Shown here: piece by piece, positions 15,142 through 23,414 of the stretch | How the letters are laid out: the number at the start of each line of letters is the position of its first letter | Position numbering within the stretch: position 1 is the first letter of the stretch | Made by a program: the position numbers and the translations under genes | Assembly: GCA_050874585.1 (NCBI GenBank) | Contig: JBNMKZ010000007.1 | Span: 9,263-73,262 of the forward strand | Direction: 5' to 3' | Origin: UBA1067 sp050874585 | Lineage (GTDB): Bacteria > Verrucomicrobiota > Kiritimatiellia > RFP12 > UBA1067 | DNA length: 64,000 bases | Notes under the pieces: generated by a model | Seen by the model: only the letters and a program-made list of their open reading frames with translations | Databases searched by the model: none | Told to the model about the DNA's origin: nothing

Positions 15142-15953
15142 GCCTTAATTGCCTTTCGGCTCGGGAAGTGGTTGGTAGTCGGGTCGTGGCGTAATCCGCC
15201 CTGCGGCGGCGGGGCATTTGTCTCAATTGCCTTTCGGCTTGGGAAGTGGTTGGTAGGTGGCGAGATGGGGTGATTTCCCTCGCCGCACGGCGCGGCGAGT
15301 CTCAATTGCCTTTCGGCTTGGGAAGTGGTTGGTAGGCCGCGATTGTCGGGGCGACCTATGTCGCCGCCGCAAGGAGGTCTCAATTGCCTTTCGGCTTGGG
15401 AAGTGGTTGGTAGGCCGCGATTGTCGGGGCGACCTATGTCGCCGCCGCAAGGAGGTCTCAATTGCCTTTCGGCTTGGGAAGTGGTTGGTAGTCTCGCAAG
15501 TCGGCCGCAACCGTGCAGATGTCCCTGCACAGTCTCAATTGCCTTTCGGCTTGGGAAGTGGTTGGTAGGTTTACGACGACTGGTCGCGTGCGCCTTATGC
15601 CGCCTATAAGTCTCAATTGCCTTTCGGCTTGGGAAGTGGTTGGTAGTCAACGGCGTCCCGTTTTGGGCAAATTTGGACGAAGTCGTCTCAATTGCCTTTC
15701 GGCTTGGGAAGTGGTTGGTAGGTGGTTGCGGGCCGCGAGGACCTTACCCTTGCGGACGCGTTGGTCTCAATTGCCTTTCGGCTTGGGAAGTGGTTGGTAG
15801 CTGAGAAAGGCTCTCAAAGAAATGGAGGTCGAATGGGCTTGTCTCAATTGCCTTTCGGCTTGGGAAGTGGTTGGTAGTTGCCGAGTATGCCCACACAAAG
15901 GGCATACTCCGGGCGGGTCTCAATTGCCTTTCGGCTTGGGAAGTGGTTGGTAG
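15142..15953 (-). CRISPR. CRISPR array: 11 repeats of 37 nt, 10 spacers of 38-42 nt
   Basis: Repeats begin at 15142 (degenerate), 15220, 15299, 15377, 15455, 15532, 15610, 15685, 15764, 15841 and 15917. On the plus strand the repeat starts GTCTCAATTGCC and ends GTGGTTGGTAG. Transcription is inferred on the minus strand: the crRNA-sense repeat then ends ATTGAGAC, like the usual type III 5' tag; cas2 and the leader lie on the high-coordinate side; and the degenerate repeat is at the far end. The sense repeat can form a tiny GCC-GAAA-GGC hairpin. Spacers at 15336-15376 and 15414-15454 are identical (a duplicated repeat-spacer unit). Several spacers contain perfect inverted repeats. Confidence 0.98.
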
Positions 15954-16140
15954 TCTATCATATTTTGGGCCTTGTGGGCAAGGGGGTTGCGCAGGGTTTT
16001 TGACGGCTGACGCATCTGCCGCGACTTTCACGCCGCGCTCAGACCATTTTACTCGCTCTTTCTTCATTTTCATTCACTTTCCGTCTGACGGCTGAAGCCC
16101 CTTTCGCACACATTTCGTCCGCCGTCAGAACTTGCCGCGC
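15954..16140 (-). promoter_or_regulatory. CRISPR leader region
   Basis: 187 bp between the cas2 stop and the first repeat. A perfect 9-bp inverted repeat (TCTGACGGC 16084-16092, GCCGTCAGA 16121-16129) lies just after cas2 and may form a stem-loop. A purine-rich stretch (minus strand) follows, and a possible -10, TATGAT, lies a few bases before the first repeat. No copy of the tandem operator was found here. Confidence 0.6.
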
Positions 16141-16419
16141 CTACAGGACGACCATTTCCTCCGCATTCGGTGTTTCGGGCGCATGGCCCATCCGCCGGAT
16201 GTTCAGTCGGTCGACCGTGCCAATCCGATAGTCAAAGACGCGGTCTTCCTCCTCATCGACGACGCGCTCCAGCTGCTGCCAGAACTGCGCCATCTGCTCG
16301 TCCGTCAGGTCGCATTCGAACACGCTCTTTTCCATTCGGACACCATAATTGGCGCAAATCTTCGCCACGCGGCGAAGGCGACGGGGATGTCCGATGTCAT
16401 AGGCAATCAGATGGAGCAT
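16141..16419 (-). CDS. cas2: CRISPR-associated endonuclease Cas2
   Basis: 92 residues; bridges two Cas1 dimers during spacer integration. N-terminal ferredoxin-like strand MLHLIAYDIGHPRRLRRVAKIC with the conserved Asp, then GVRMEKSVFECDL and a C-terminal part ending IRRMGHAPETPNAEEMVVL. Length and motifs fit the family. Starts 6 bp after cas1 and ends at the leader of the array; same strand, so co-transcribed with cas1. Confidence 0.95.
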   Translation of the reverse strand: MLHLIAYDIGHPRRLRRVAKICANYGVRMEKSVFECDLTDEQMAQFWQQLERVVDEEEDRVFDYRIGTVDRLNIRRMGHAPETPNAEEMVVL

Positions 16420-16425
16420 ACGCCG

Positions 16426-17424
16426 TTAGGCCGCCTGATAGAAACGAAGCGGCGCCTCCCCTTCCAGTTCATCAAGATAGCGGCAGACGGTTACGTCGAT
16501 CGCGGCACGGACGGTAATCTGCCGCCCATCCCGCAGAATCGTGCGCTTCATTTCCGCGTCAAAGGCGCGAAAGACGATGCGCCGCCCTTCGGCGTTCAGG
16601 TGGACACCGTCCGTTCCCGCCGACTCGAAATGCTCCTCGGGGCGGATGCGCCGATGATTGAGGAGGTCCAAGGCCAGGCGATCAGCCAAGACGGGGCGGC
16701 ACGGCTCCATCAGGTCGAGTGCCAGCGCGGGCGAACGGTCGTGCCCCCGATGGAAGAATCCGACGGCGACATCCAGTCCATGCGCCCGGACGGCCGCGAT
16801 AAACTCGTCCGTCAGCAGCGTGTAGAGAAACGACAGCAAGGCGTTCGCGGCATTTTTGGGCGGCCGCCGCGAACGGCTCTCGAACGGACAGTCCGCCGGG
16901 AAGAATTGCGCGAGTGACGCAAAGTAGGCGACGGCGGCCATACCCTCCAGTCCGCGCACACCGTCCAGCGTCTGAATGGTCGAGAGCCATCCAGCCAGGT
17001 TGCTCAGCCGCCTGAAGTGCCAGTCCTCCGTTGGGGAGAGGTGGCGATTGGCGAAAAGCCTCTGCAGGGTGCGTCGGCTGCAGGCGAGTTTCTCGGCGAC
17101 AATCCGCCGCGCCATTCCGAGAGAGAAGGACGAATCCGCCAGCCGCTCGTACTGACGAGCACGGCGATCGGCATGGAAGCCGCCGTCCCCATCCATCAGG
17201 CCGCGCCACTGTCCGTTCCCCTTCAGGAAGGAACAGGGAATGCCGCGATCCATGAGTTCCGCCAAAACGGGGAATGTCACGGCCGGTTCGCCGCAGACAA
17301 TCAGTCGGTCGACGTTCACGAGCGGAATATTCCGCACGGAACCGTCCACATGGTCGTGAATGACCAAATGTTCCGACTCAAGCTTGACGCTCAGCGACTT
17401 GCGATTGATGACGAGTGTACCCAT
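16426..17424 (-). CDS. cas1: CRISPR-associated integrase Cas1
   Basis: 332 residues from the ATG at 17424 (MGTLVINRKSLSVK). It integrates new spacers at the leader end. The N-terminal beta domain contains LVNVDRLIVCGEPAVTFPVLAELMDRGIPCSF. The helical catalytic domain has Glu in GLEGMAAVAYF, His in GFFHRGHDRSPALALDLME and the following acidic residues. No reverse transcriptase or other fusion. The open frame extends 12 codons upstream, but the chosen start matches the family. The promoter at 17476-17484 plus operator site B lies upstream, so adaptation genes form their own operon (cas1-cas2, then array). Confidence 0.95.
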   Translation of the reverse strand: MGTLVINRKSLSVKLESEHLVIHDHVDGSVRNIPLVNVDRLIVCGEPAVTFPVLAELMDRGIPCSFLKGNGQWRGLMDGDGGFHADRRARQYERLADSSFSLGMARRIVAEKLACSRRTLQRLFANRHLSPTEDWHFRRLSNLAGWLSTIQTLDGVRGLEGMAAVAYFASLAQFFPADCPFESRSRRPPKNAANALLSFLYTLLTDEFIAAVRAHGLDVAVGFFHRGHDRSPALALDLMEPCRPVLADRLALDLLNHRRIRPEEHFESAGTDGVHLNAEGRRIVFRAFDAEMKRTILRDGRQITVRAAIDVTVCRYLDELEGEAPLRFYQAA

Positions 17425-17475
17425 CGTTTTGAGTGTGGAAGGAGGCGAGGCCCCTTTCACGTTTCGATGGGAGAT

Positions 17476-17484
17476 AGTCTACCA
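17476..17484 (-). promoter_or_regulatory. Extended -10 promoter of cas1-cas2
   Basis: Minus strand TGGTAGACT, -10 hexamer at 17476-17481, about 50 bp upstream of the cas1 ATG. No clear -35, as expected if an activator bound at site B helps polymerase. Confidence 0.5.
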
Positions 17485-17511
17485 CATTCAGGCGCGGCGG
17501 ATGCGATTTAG

Positions 17512-17531
17512 GATATCCGCAGACATCCGCC
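17512..17531 (-). promoter_or_regulatory. Tandem 10-bp operator, site B
   Basis: Plus strand GATATCCGCA then GACATCCGCC. The proximal edge is exactly 30 bp from the cas1 -10 box, the same distance as site C from the cmr operon -10. A 20-mer around this site is identical to site A. Confidence 0.65.
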
Positions 17532-17576
17532 GCGCCGACATCAGAACCAATTGTCAAAGAGCGAGAGGAAAGGCCG

Positions 17577-18782
17577 TTAGGGCAAGACGCTCTCAACCCA
17601 TTTAAACAATGGCTTCATTCCATCCTTGAAATTTTCTTCGCTTTTTCTCATCTTAATGACCCGTTCCGCCCCTCGTCCAGATGGTGCACCACCATGAGCA
17701 AAGGAATTTCGCAGCTTCCGAATGCAATGCCATTCCTCACAATGATCCTTGTTGAGCACTTCCTGCATTGCGCTTCTCGCTTCGGCGTTTGTCGCATCGC
17801 CCTGCATATGCGCAGAAATCGCCGCCTCCATCAGCAAAATTGTCGAGCGAAGATAGTCGCCGTTTTCAAAGGCCTTTTTCGACTGTTCAAACTGTCGACG
17901 CGCATAGCGTTGTTCATTCCCCCAATCGAACACACGACGAACCTCATCCGCGAACAAAACCCCCTCAGGCGGAAGTTCATCCAAGTGCGCAAGCACTTCC
18001 CTTGCGTGCTTGCGCGATTGGGATACCTCATTCATCTGCTCGTAAAACTGGCACTGCAACAAATCGCCTCTTAACTTCTCCATTCCTGGCAAGCGGGCCA
18101 AAGGAGCGACATTCCCAGTTTCTCTAAGCGTCGAAATTGCACAACACCACTCATTGATTGTCATAGCCCCCGTTAGTGAGACAACAGGAACAATATCGCC
18201 CTTCTTCCTGTCAAATGCACCATAATAAATGCCTTTAGTCTCGAACTTGGAATTCATCAGGAATGCACTCTGAAGCTCCAAAATGGGCAAGTGTCTCAGT
18301 CCATGCGTAACATCCATATAAACTGAGTCACCCGAGTTAGCGCAACTTGAAATGATTTGCAAGATATCCAGTTGCTCACTTTCGTTCACCCCATATGGAA
18401 TTAGTGAACAGTCAATCTGCACATTCTGTTGCTTTGTCAGAATTTCGGACAACTTCTCAAGACGTTCGGAGTCAACGCCCTCTTCAGTCTGTGCGGCCGC
18501 TGCCACCTCTCCTGCAAAACCTTCGTTCTCAAAATAAAGGTCATCATTTACTTCAAACCATGCATCCCACATGGAATTTCGCGTCCCCAAGATAACGATC
18601 TTGTCGATCTTCACATCGTGAGAGCACAAATAGGTCTTGAGTGCCATTCCGAAGAATGCTGTCGAATCCGAACAATACCCGTTATCAAACTGATATTTCA
18701 CCGTCTGATAGCGTCCAACTCCAACCTTTTGAGAATCCAAGGGCTTTGCACGACCCAGTGTGGTAATCAGCACATTACTCAT
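17577..18782 (-). CDS. csx1: Csx1-type CARF-HEPN ribonuclease (TM1812/DxTHG family)
   Basis: 401 residues. The N-terminal CARF domain begins MSNVLITTLGR and holds the DxTHG-family motif DVTHG at residues 157-161. The C-terminal HEPN domain carries the RNase motif R-x4-H as RNSFAH (residues 358-363). Proteins of this type are switched on by cyclic oligoadenylate made by Cas10 and then cut RNA non-specifically. The start at 18782 has AAAAGGAGAAC just upstream; the longer frame lacks such a site. The gene is more AT-rich than the cmr genes, suggesting separate acquisition. A REP-type transposase now separates it from cmr1. Confidence 0.9.
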   Translation of the reverse strand: MSNVLITTLGRAKPLDSQKVGVGRYQTVKYQFDNGYCSDSTAFFGMALKTYLCSHDVKIDKIVILGTRNSMWDAWFEVNDDLYFENEGFAGEVAAAAQTEEGVDSERLEKLSEILTKQQNVQIDCSLIPYGVNESEQLDILQIISSCANSGDSVYMDVTHGLRHLPILELQSAFLMNSKFETKGIYYGAFDRKKGDIVPVVSLTGAMTINEWCCAISTLRETGNVAPLARLPGMEKLRGDLLQCQFYEQMNEVSQSRKHAREVLAHLDELPPEGVLFADEVRRVFDWGNEQRYARRQFEQSKKAFENGDYLRSTILLMEAAISAHMQGDATNAEARSAMQEVLNKDHCEEWHCIRKLRNSFAHGGAPSGRGAERVIKMRKSEENFKDGMKPLFKWVESVLP

Positions 18783-18798
18783 CTCATGTTCTCCTTTT

Positions 18799-20058
18799 TT
18801 ATATTTCGCCCCGGGCGCGGCGGCACATTTCCGCCGCGAGGGCATTCATCTTGTGACAAGAATTCCAGTCAAAGGGTGCGCCAAGCGGCAGCGCACTCAA
18901 AATCAACAACCGGCCGGCCGCCAGCTCCCGCGAATCGGCAAATGACGGGTCATAGCGCGGCGGCAGTCCCTGGGCAATGGTCTTAATCCAGCGTGTGCGC
19001 GGCTCTTCGCGCAATCGCCGTGCGAGTTCCTTTTCGCCGGGCGAAAGGAATCCGCAGACGATAATCCACCCCTGCCGCGCCTTTTCCACGAGCGCGGCGA
19101 TCTCCGGCTCGTGTTCGGCGAGCGTTTTCCTGCGCGTCAGCGAAACGGCCAACAGGAAAGGACTCGCCAAAAGCGTCAACTCGCCACAGGCACTCCACGT
19201 CAAGTCGGGGTCCAAAATGCGATGCCGAATGCGCGGATGGCAGGCGAACCGATCGGGATGCAGTCGCTTCCAAAGGGCGCGCACCGGGTTGCCGCGAATG
19301 TAGCGGCGAATCGCGGCCAACTGCCGCGCATCAAACGAAAGGTCGAGCCAAAAGCGGTCTTCCCAGAATGCGGCGAAGGACGGGGACTGCGCCCCCGAAC
19401 CCCCACACGCACCCGAGCGGTAGGTCGCGCGAATCGCGGTCGGCAAAGGGGGTTCGGGGGCTTTACCCCCACACGCACCCGAGCGGTAGGTCGCGCGAAT
19501 CGCGGCCGGCAAAGGGGGTTCGGGGGCTTTACCCCCACACGCACCCGAGCGGTAGGTCGCGCGAATCGCGGTCGGCAAAGGGGGGTCGGGGGCTTTACCC
19601 CCATACGCACCCGAGCGGTAGGTCGCGCGAATCGCGGTCGGCAAAGGGGGTTCGGGGGCTTTACCCCCACACGCCCCCGAGCGGTAGGTCGCGCGAATCG
19701 CGGTCGGCAAAGGGGGTTCGGGGGCTTTACCCCCGTCCTTCGTCACGACCGCGATCATCCGCGCACTCTCCTCCATGAACCAATGGAGAAAGACGAGCGG
19801 CCTGAAATCAGGGTCCCGATCATAATTGACAATCAGCAGCAGATGCACATGGTCAGGCATAATGACGAACTCCCCCGCCGACAGGGCTGGGTTCAATCCA
19901 TGAATTGCAAGCCAAAGTGCCTTGACGCAACTACCCGCCCGCGTCAGGTCGGGACGCTTCGCGCCCTCCACGAGACGCGACAGCACGGCCCTCCGCCCCC
20001 TCACACAAATCGTGAGGAAGAAGAACTGCCGACCGTGATGTGCGTACGCGAGGTGCAT
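18799..20058 (-). CDS. REP-associated tyrosine transposase (Y1/RAYT) with in-frame repeats and C-terminal extension
   Basis: 419 residues from the ATG at 20058, 7 nt after a TGATATAAT box. The N-terminal Y1/HUH domain has the metal motif in PDHVHLLLIV and the catalytic-tyrosine region RRYIRGNPVRAL. Between them lie five tandem 22-residue repeats (GGKAPEPPLPTAIRATYRSG type, DNA 19405-19734), absent from ordinary RAYTs. After the transposase comes about 170 extra residues with GFLSPGEKELARRL and a GRLLILSALP segment, similar in pattern to DprA/SLOG-type nucleotide-binding proteins (a tentative reading). RAYTs move or maintain REP palindromes, and REP-like repeats occur at 28.2, 39.0 and 45.4 kb. 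It is inserted between cmr1 and csx1. Confidence 0.8.
   Translation of the reverse strand: MHLAYAHHGRQFFFLTICVRGRRAVLSRLVEGAKRPDLTRAGSCVKALWLAIHGLNPALSAGEFVIMPDHVHLLLIVNYDRDPDFRPLVFLHWFMEESARMIAVVTKDGGKAPEPPLPTAIRATYRSGACGGKAPEPPLPTAIRATYRSGAYGGKAPDPPLPTAIRATYRSGACGGKAPEPPLPAAIRATYRSGACGGKAPEPPLPTAIRATYRSGACGGSGAQSPSFAAFWEDRFWLDLSFDARQLAAIRRYIRGNPVRALWKRLHPDRFACHPRIRHRILDPDLTWSACGELTLLASPFLLAVSLTRRKTLAEHEPEIAALVEKARQGWIIVCGFLSPGEKELARRLREEPRTRWIKTIAQGLPPRYDPSFADSRELAAGRLLILSALPLGAPFDWNSCHKMNALAAEMCRRARGEI
19405..19734 (-). repeat. Five tandem 66-bp repeats inside the RAYT gene
   Basis: Five near-identical 66-bp units keep the reading frame (22 residues each). Each unit contains GGGGGTTCGGGGGC with a complementary CCCCC block, a variant of the REP palindrome found elsewhere in the window. 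A full REP core follows directly at about 19376-19405, also within the coding frame. Confidence 0.9.
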
Positions 20059-20065
20059 GGACACA

Positions 20066-20074
20066 ATTATATCA
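20066..20074 (-). promoter_or_regulatory. RAYT promoter embedded in cmr1 stop codon, leaderless spacing
   Basis: Minus strand TGATATAAT. The cmr1 stop TAA is part of this -10 box, and the RAYT ATG is 7 nt downstream. Confidence 0.5.
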
Positions 20075-20870
20075 AACCTTCCACACTTGGGCAGGTACAG
20101 GCAACATCCGAATAAAACACCGCCGCCAAATAGCCCTCCTTCACCCTGATCGGCCGCAATTTAAGGGCGGATGACTGGCGGGACTTTCCATCCGAAAACC
20201 CAAGAGCCGTTCGTTTCTTTCCACTGAGGTGGTTCTCGCGGCGCAAATCACGCAAATAGCCACCAAGGTGCTCCTGCGCCTTTTTCGCGCTTGCGAAGAC
20301 CTCATCCGTCACGAGACGGACCACCCCACTTTTCGGCGGAAGACTCTTCGCCCAGTTCAGGAAGTCCGCTTTTGACAGCACACGCTTCTCCGCAAACGCC
20401 CCACATCCACGCGTGGACCGAAGCCCAAGCGCCCCGAGACGCAAGAAGCACTGGACGGCAGTCTCGAACTTTTCAGCGAGAGCGGACGAAAGTCCCCTAT
20501 CAACAATCTGAATCGAGAAGGTCGTCCCCGGCGCGAAATAGGCCTCGGGGCGGATGCGAACCCCCTTCGATTCGCCCGAAACGGAGGCAAAATAGTAGAG
20601 ATAGCCGAAGTTTGAAAGTGGCTTGAACTCGGGAAACTTCTCGTGAACCCCCTTTCCAATGCAACAGCGCACCATAACCTTGCTGCGCGTCGCGCCGCCC
20701 TGCACACCGCCGAAGACTTCCGTCTCCTCCGCCTTTGTACCGCCGAGGACGCGAAACCACCAACGGAGCGCTCCGCGCACGGATGCCGCTCGCAATTCGG
20801 CTGTAGCCTGATCAGCCCCCGCCAAGAACGCGGGGGTGATGAATTCCAACTCGTAGGTACTCGACTTCAT
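20067..20870 (-). CDS. cmr1: Type III-B effector subunit Cmr1
   Basis: 267 residues, RAMP superfamily. The Cmr1 signature is at the N-terminus: ELEFITPAFLAGADQATAELR, then ASVRGALRWWFRVLGG. A glycine-rich segment LRSTRGCGAF follows. Cmr1 caps the 3' end of the crRNA in the Cmr complex and helps recognise target RNA. The ATG overlaps the cmr6 stop (ATGA). It is at the shorter end of the family. Last cmr gene of the operon, followed at once by the RAYT. Confidence 0.92.
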   Translation of the reverse strand: MKSSTYELEFITPAFLAGADQATAELRAASVRGALRWWFRVLGGTKAEETEVFGGVQGGATRSKVMVRCCIGKGVHEKFPEFKPLSNFGYLYYFASVSGESKGVRIRPEAYFAPGTTFSIQIVDRGLSSALAEKFETAVQCFLRLGALGLRSTRGCGAFAEKRVLSKADFLNWAKSLPPKSGVVRLVTDEVFASAKKAQEHLGGYLRDLRRENHLSGKKRTALGFSDGKSRQSSALKLRPIRVKEGYLAAVFYSDVACTCPSVEGLI

Positions 20871-22153
20871 GGCATTTTCCCTTCGGCTGTCTTTTTCGCA
20901 TAGGCGCGAATTTGGTCAACCTGCTGACGCAGGGGTTGCTGGTTCTTCTTCTTGATTGCCGAGAAATCCCCTGCTCGAAGATATTTCCACAGCGGATGCG
21001 TCCGCAAGACGGCAACGACGGCGCACTTCACCTCGTCCGACTTCTGCGCAAAGCCAAGGACGTAGTGCGAAAGCGCACACTCCTTCTCCGTCTTTCCTTC
21101 CCAATCGCGGCGAATAAGTTCATCCGTCGACAGTTGCGGCAGCCGCTTCTTCTGGCGACTGAATTCCTCCCTGTCGGACTGCTCCAAAAGGCCCAGTTCC
21201 TCCCGCTCCAGCGCGGCAATCTCGGACGCAAACGCCGAACTTTCGGCATCCGCATCCCTCAGCGCGGCAATGCGCCGCGAAAGTTCCGCCTTCCGCTGCT
21301 CCCTGTTCCTCTGTGCCCGTTCATTCTCCATCTTCTTAGAATACGCAGACTCCGACTCCTCCGACCACTCGAACCAGCCGTAGCCAGCGGAGGTTTTCGC
21401 GCCCACGCCATTCTCGGTCAGGGCCTTGATGAGGCATTCCTTGGCGAACGCCAACTCCGCCTTACCCGCGCCGCGCAGGGGCGCAAGCGTAAAGAGGAAG
21501 GTCGCACCAGCCTCCACCGCAGGAAAGAATTGTGGATTCGGAGCGTCGTCGTCCGTGGCAACGGCGGACTGATTGTCGTCTCCGTAGTACTTCATGTGGT
21601 GACAGTTCACGATATCCGTGACAAGATTGGCCTTTCCTTCCGGAATTGCCGCGAGAAACGCCACACATCCGCCGCGTGTCGCATCGCACGTCAAATCCTT
21701 GAGGTAGGCATCAAGTCCCTTGTCGCCCGTCGGATAGCCGAAGACTGTCGCCATCTGCCGCGCAAGAGAGACCTTTTCATCTCCTTCCGCCTCGTTCCAG
21801 GCGCACCACGCCGCATGACGCGCCACGCCCTTCACGGCACTGCCCGGAATGTACGGATAGCCGAAGTGGGGATGCAGGCAGAGTCCCGCATTCTCCAAAA
21901 TGCCGCCCGCCTGATTGACGATGAGTCGGCTCTTCAGCTTCGCCGGGAAGCGCACATCACCGGACGGCACGGATGACACCGACGGCTTCACGGCATGCTT
22001 TCGCTGGCATTCCACCACCGCGTCAATCTCGTCGCGCTTTGAATTATCTCCGATGCGGACGAACTTCTCCAAGCGCAGGGAGGGCGATTCACACTTCGGA
22101 AACGCCGCGCCGCCGAGAATGTCCTTGACCTCACTGAGCGCTGTCGCCGTCAT
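20867..22153 (-). CDS. cmr6: Type III-B effector subunit Cmr6, with long C-terminal extension
   Basis: 428 residues from the ATG at 22153. The Cmr6/RAMP features lie in the first about 265 residues: PYIPGSAVKGVARHAAW and the C-terminal glycine loop GVGAKTSAGYGWFEW. After this the usual protein would end. Here a charged coiled-coil (about 270-335, SKKMENERAQRNREQRKAEL) and about 90 further residues (THPLWKYLRAGDFSAI) follow. The extension may help assembly or recruit a partner. Cmr6 stacks beside Cmr1 at the crRNA 3' end. Overlaps cmr5 by 23 nt and cmr1 by ATGA. Confidence 0.9.
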   Translation of the reverse strand: MTATALSEVKDILGGAAFPKCESPSLRLEKFVRIGDNSKRDEIDAVVECQRKHAVKPSVSSVPSGDVRFPAKLKSRLIVNQAGGILENAGLCLHPHFGYPYIPGSAVKGVARHAAWCAWNEAEGDEKVSLARQMATVFGYPTGDKGLDAYLKDLTCDATRGGCVAFLAAIPEGKANLVTDIVNCHHMKYYGDDNQSAVATDDDAPNPQFFPAVEAGATFLFTLAPLRGAGKAELAFAKECLIKALTENGVGAKTSAGYGWFEWSEESESAYSKKMENERAQRNREQRKAELSRRIAALRDADAESSAFASEIAALEREELGLLEQSDREEFSRQKKRLPQLSTDELIRRDWEGKTEKECALSHYVLGFAQKSDEVKCAVVAVLRTHPLWKYLRAGDFSAIKKKNQQPLRQQVDQIRAYAKKTAEGKMP

Positions 22154-22547
22154 TGGACGCATCCTCCTTATCTGGCTTTGCAAACCGCCGTAGGTAGTTC
22201 AGGTAGGCCATCGACTCGTCCGTAATCGCCCGCAACACATCAGCGCTCTTGCCACAGAGTTCGTCAAGGAACATTTGCGGATCCGTCGCGGCGATTCCAC
22301 AGTTGAGATTCGCCTTGTGCAGGTGGTCAATCACCGCCTGAAAGACCGTGAGATAGCCACCATTATCCTCAATGGCGAATGCCAGTGCTCCGATAAAACC
22401 GTTGGCGACAATCATTGTCGGAACCTTCTTCGCGACGGCCCGACCACCTTCCTTGCCCGTGCCGATTTTGCCGCTCGCCGCCAAGGCGTTCTTCGCCCGA
22501 ATCTGCTCCAAGTTCCGCAGCGTCGTCTTTTCAACCATGATTGTCAT
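22131..22547 (-). CDS. cmr5: Type III-B effector small subunit Cmr5
   Basis: 138 residues, mostly helical, with LRNLEQIRAKNALAAS near the N-terminus and AIEDNGGYLTVFQAVIDHL in the middle, typical of Cmr5. It forms the minor filament lining the target RNA. The ATG at 22547 has AGGAGGT at ideal distance and overlaps the cmr4 stop by one base (TGATG), so translation is coupled; an internal ATG at 22538 is less likely. Confidence 0.9.
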   Translation of the reverse strand: MTIMVEKTTLRNLEQIRAKNALAASGKIGTGKEGGRAVAKKVPTMIVANGFIGALAFAIEDNGGYLTVFQAVIDHLHKANLNCGIAATDPQMFLDELCGKSADVLRAITDESMAYLNYLRRFAKPDKEDASNDGDSAQ

Positions 22548-23392
22548 CACTTCACCTCCTTCAGCGTAACCGAGCACCAGCCAAGTCCCGTCGTCGCGTC
22601 CGCGCCGACCTGCAGGAGATTGCCCGCCTTCTTAAGACCAGCCGCCAGCAGGTCGAGGTGCGCACCGTCCATCGCATTCATCACGCCATAGAAGAGCGTC
22701 TCGCTCGGCACGTTCTCCTGACTGAAGAGAGCCCCTTTCGCCACCACGCCCGTCTCATCGTCAATGCGATTGTGGTTGGCGATTTCGCAGGCGTTCTCGG
22801 CGAAATACTGAAAGAGTTCGTCCGAGACAACGGCGAAACGGCGCGGCAGTTCAGACCAGACGTCATCCGTGCACAGGCCCGAAAGTGCCGCGACCACATC
22901 CTCGCCAATTGTCCCCGAGACGGTCAGCGGATATTCCTCAAAGATGACCTTTCCGCTCTCGCCAAACTTCAAGGCGCTCTCCGCCGTGAGCAGAACCTCC
23001 TCACCCGAAACTTCGGGCACGGCGAAGGCCGCTCCGCTGTCGCGGCGGAAGCGATTCAACGCGAGCGGACACGTCAGCCAGGCAAAGGCCCCTTTCGCCG
23101 ATCGGACGGGAAACGCCAACAACCGGCCCTCGCCAATGAGGAGTTTGCCAGCCGCCGCATTCGCCGTGTCGTCACTGCCGAAGAGGACGACGCCCTCCTT
23201 GGAGCGGACAATCTCATTATCCTTCAACTCATTCCACAGGTCGGCGAGGACGCCCTTGATGGCGCTGCCGGGGATGACGGGAAAGCCCGTATGGCGTTCG
23301 CGCACGACCGGCTGGTCGACCGCCCCGACCGAAGATCCGCACCCCACGTGAAGCGGTGTACGGGTAAAGAGTGTCATGATTTTCGTCTGCAT
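22547..23392 (-). CDS. cmr4: Type III-B backbone and target-RNA nuclease subunit Cmr4
   Basis: 281 residues from the ATG at 23392 (AAAGGA upstream). RAMP fold with RTPLHVGCGSSVGAVDQPVVRERHTGFPVIPGSAIKGVLAD at the N-terminus; the first Asp here (GAVDQP) corresponds to the catalytic Asp that cuts target RNA at 6-nt steps in Cmr4. The C-terminal glycine-rich LQVGADATTGLGWC is also conserved. Several copies form the backbone along the crRNA. Confidence 0.93.
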   Translation of the reverse strand: MQTKIMTLFTRTPLHVGCGSSVGAVDQPVVRERHTGFPVIPGSAIKGVLADLWNELKDNEIVRSKEGVVLFGSDDTANAAAGKLLIGEGRLLAFPVRSAKGAFAWLTCPLALNRFRRDSGAAFAVPEVSGEEVLLTAESALKFGESGKVIFEEYPLTVSGTIGEDVVAALSGLCTDDVWSELPRRFAVVSDELFQYFAENACEIANHNRIDDETGVVAKGALFSQENVPSETLFYGVMNAMDGAHLDLLAAGLKKAGNLLQVGADATTGLGWCSVTLKEVK

Positions 23393-23414
23393 GGTTTGTC
23401 TGTCCTTTCTCTGA

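Noticed and set aside
15223..15800. Long open frames through the array encoding repeated TNHFPSRKAIET or LNCLSAWEVV
   Set aside because: They are translations of the CRISPR repeat, whose repeat-plus-spacer length often keeps frame; no start signals.
16426..17424. Possible reverse transcriptase fusion or RT-linked Cas1, considered because of hairpin-rich spacers
   Set aside because: Cas1 is ordinary length with no RT motifs, and no RT gene is in the window.
19111..20115. 334-codon frame opposite the RAYT, rich in RTRAVGRANRGRQRG
   Set aside because: Antisense translation of the 66-bp repeats; the RAYT strand has recognisable catalytic motifs.
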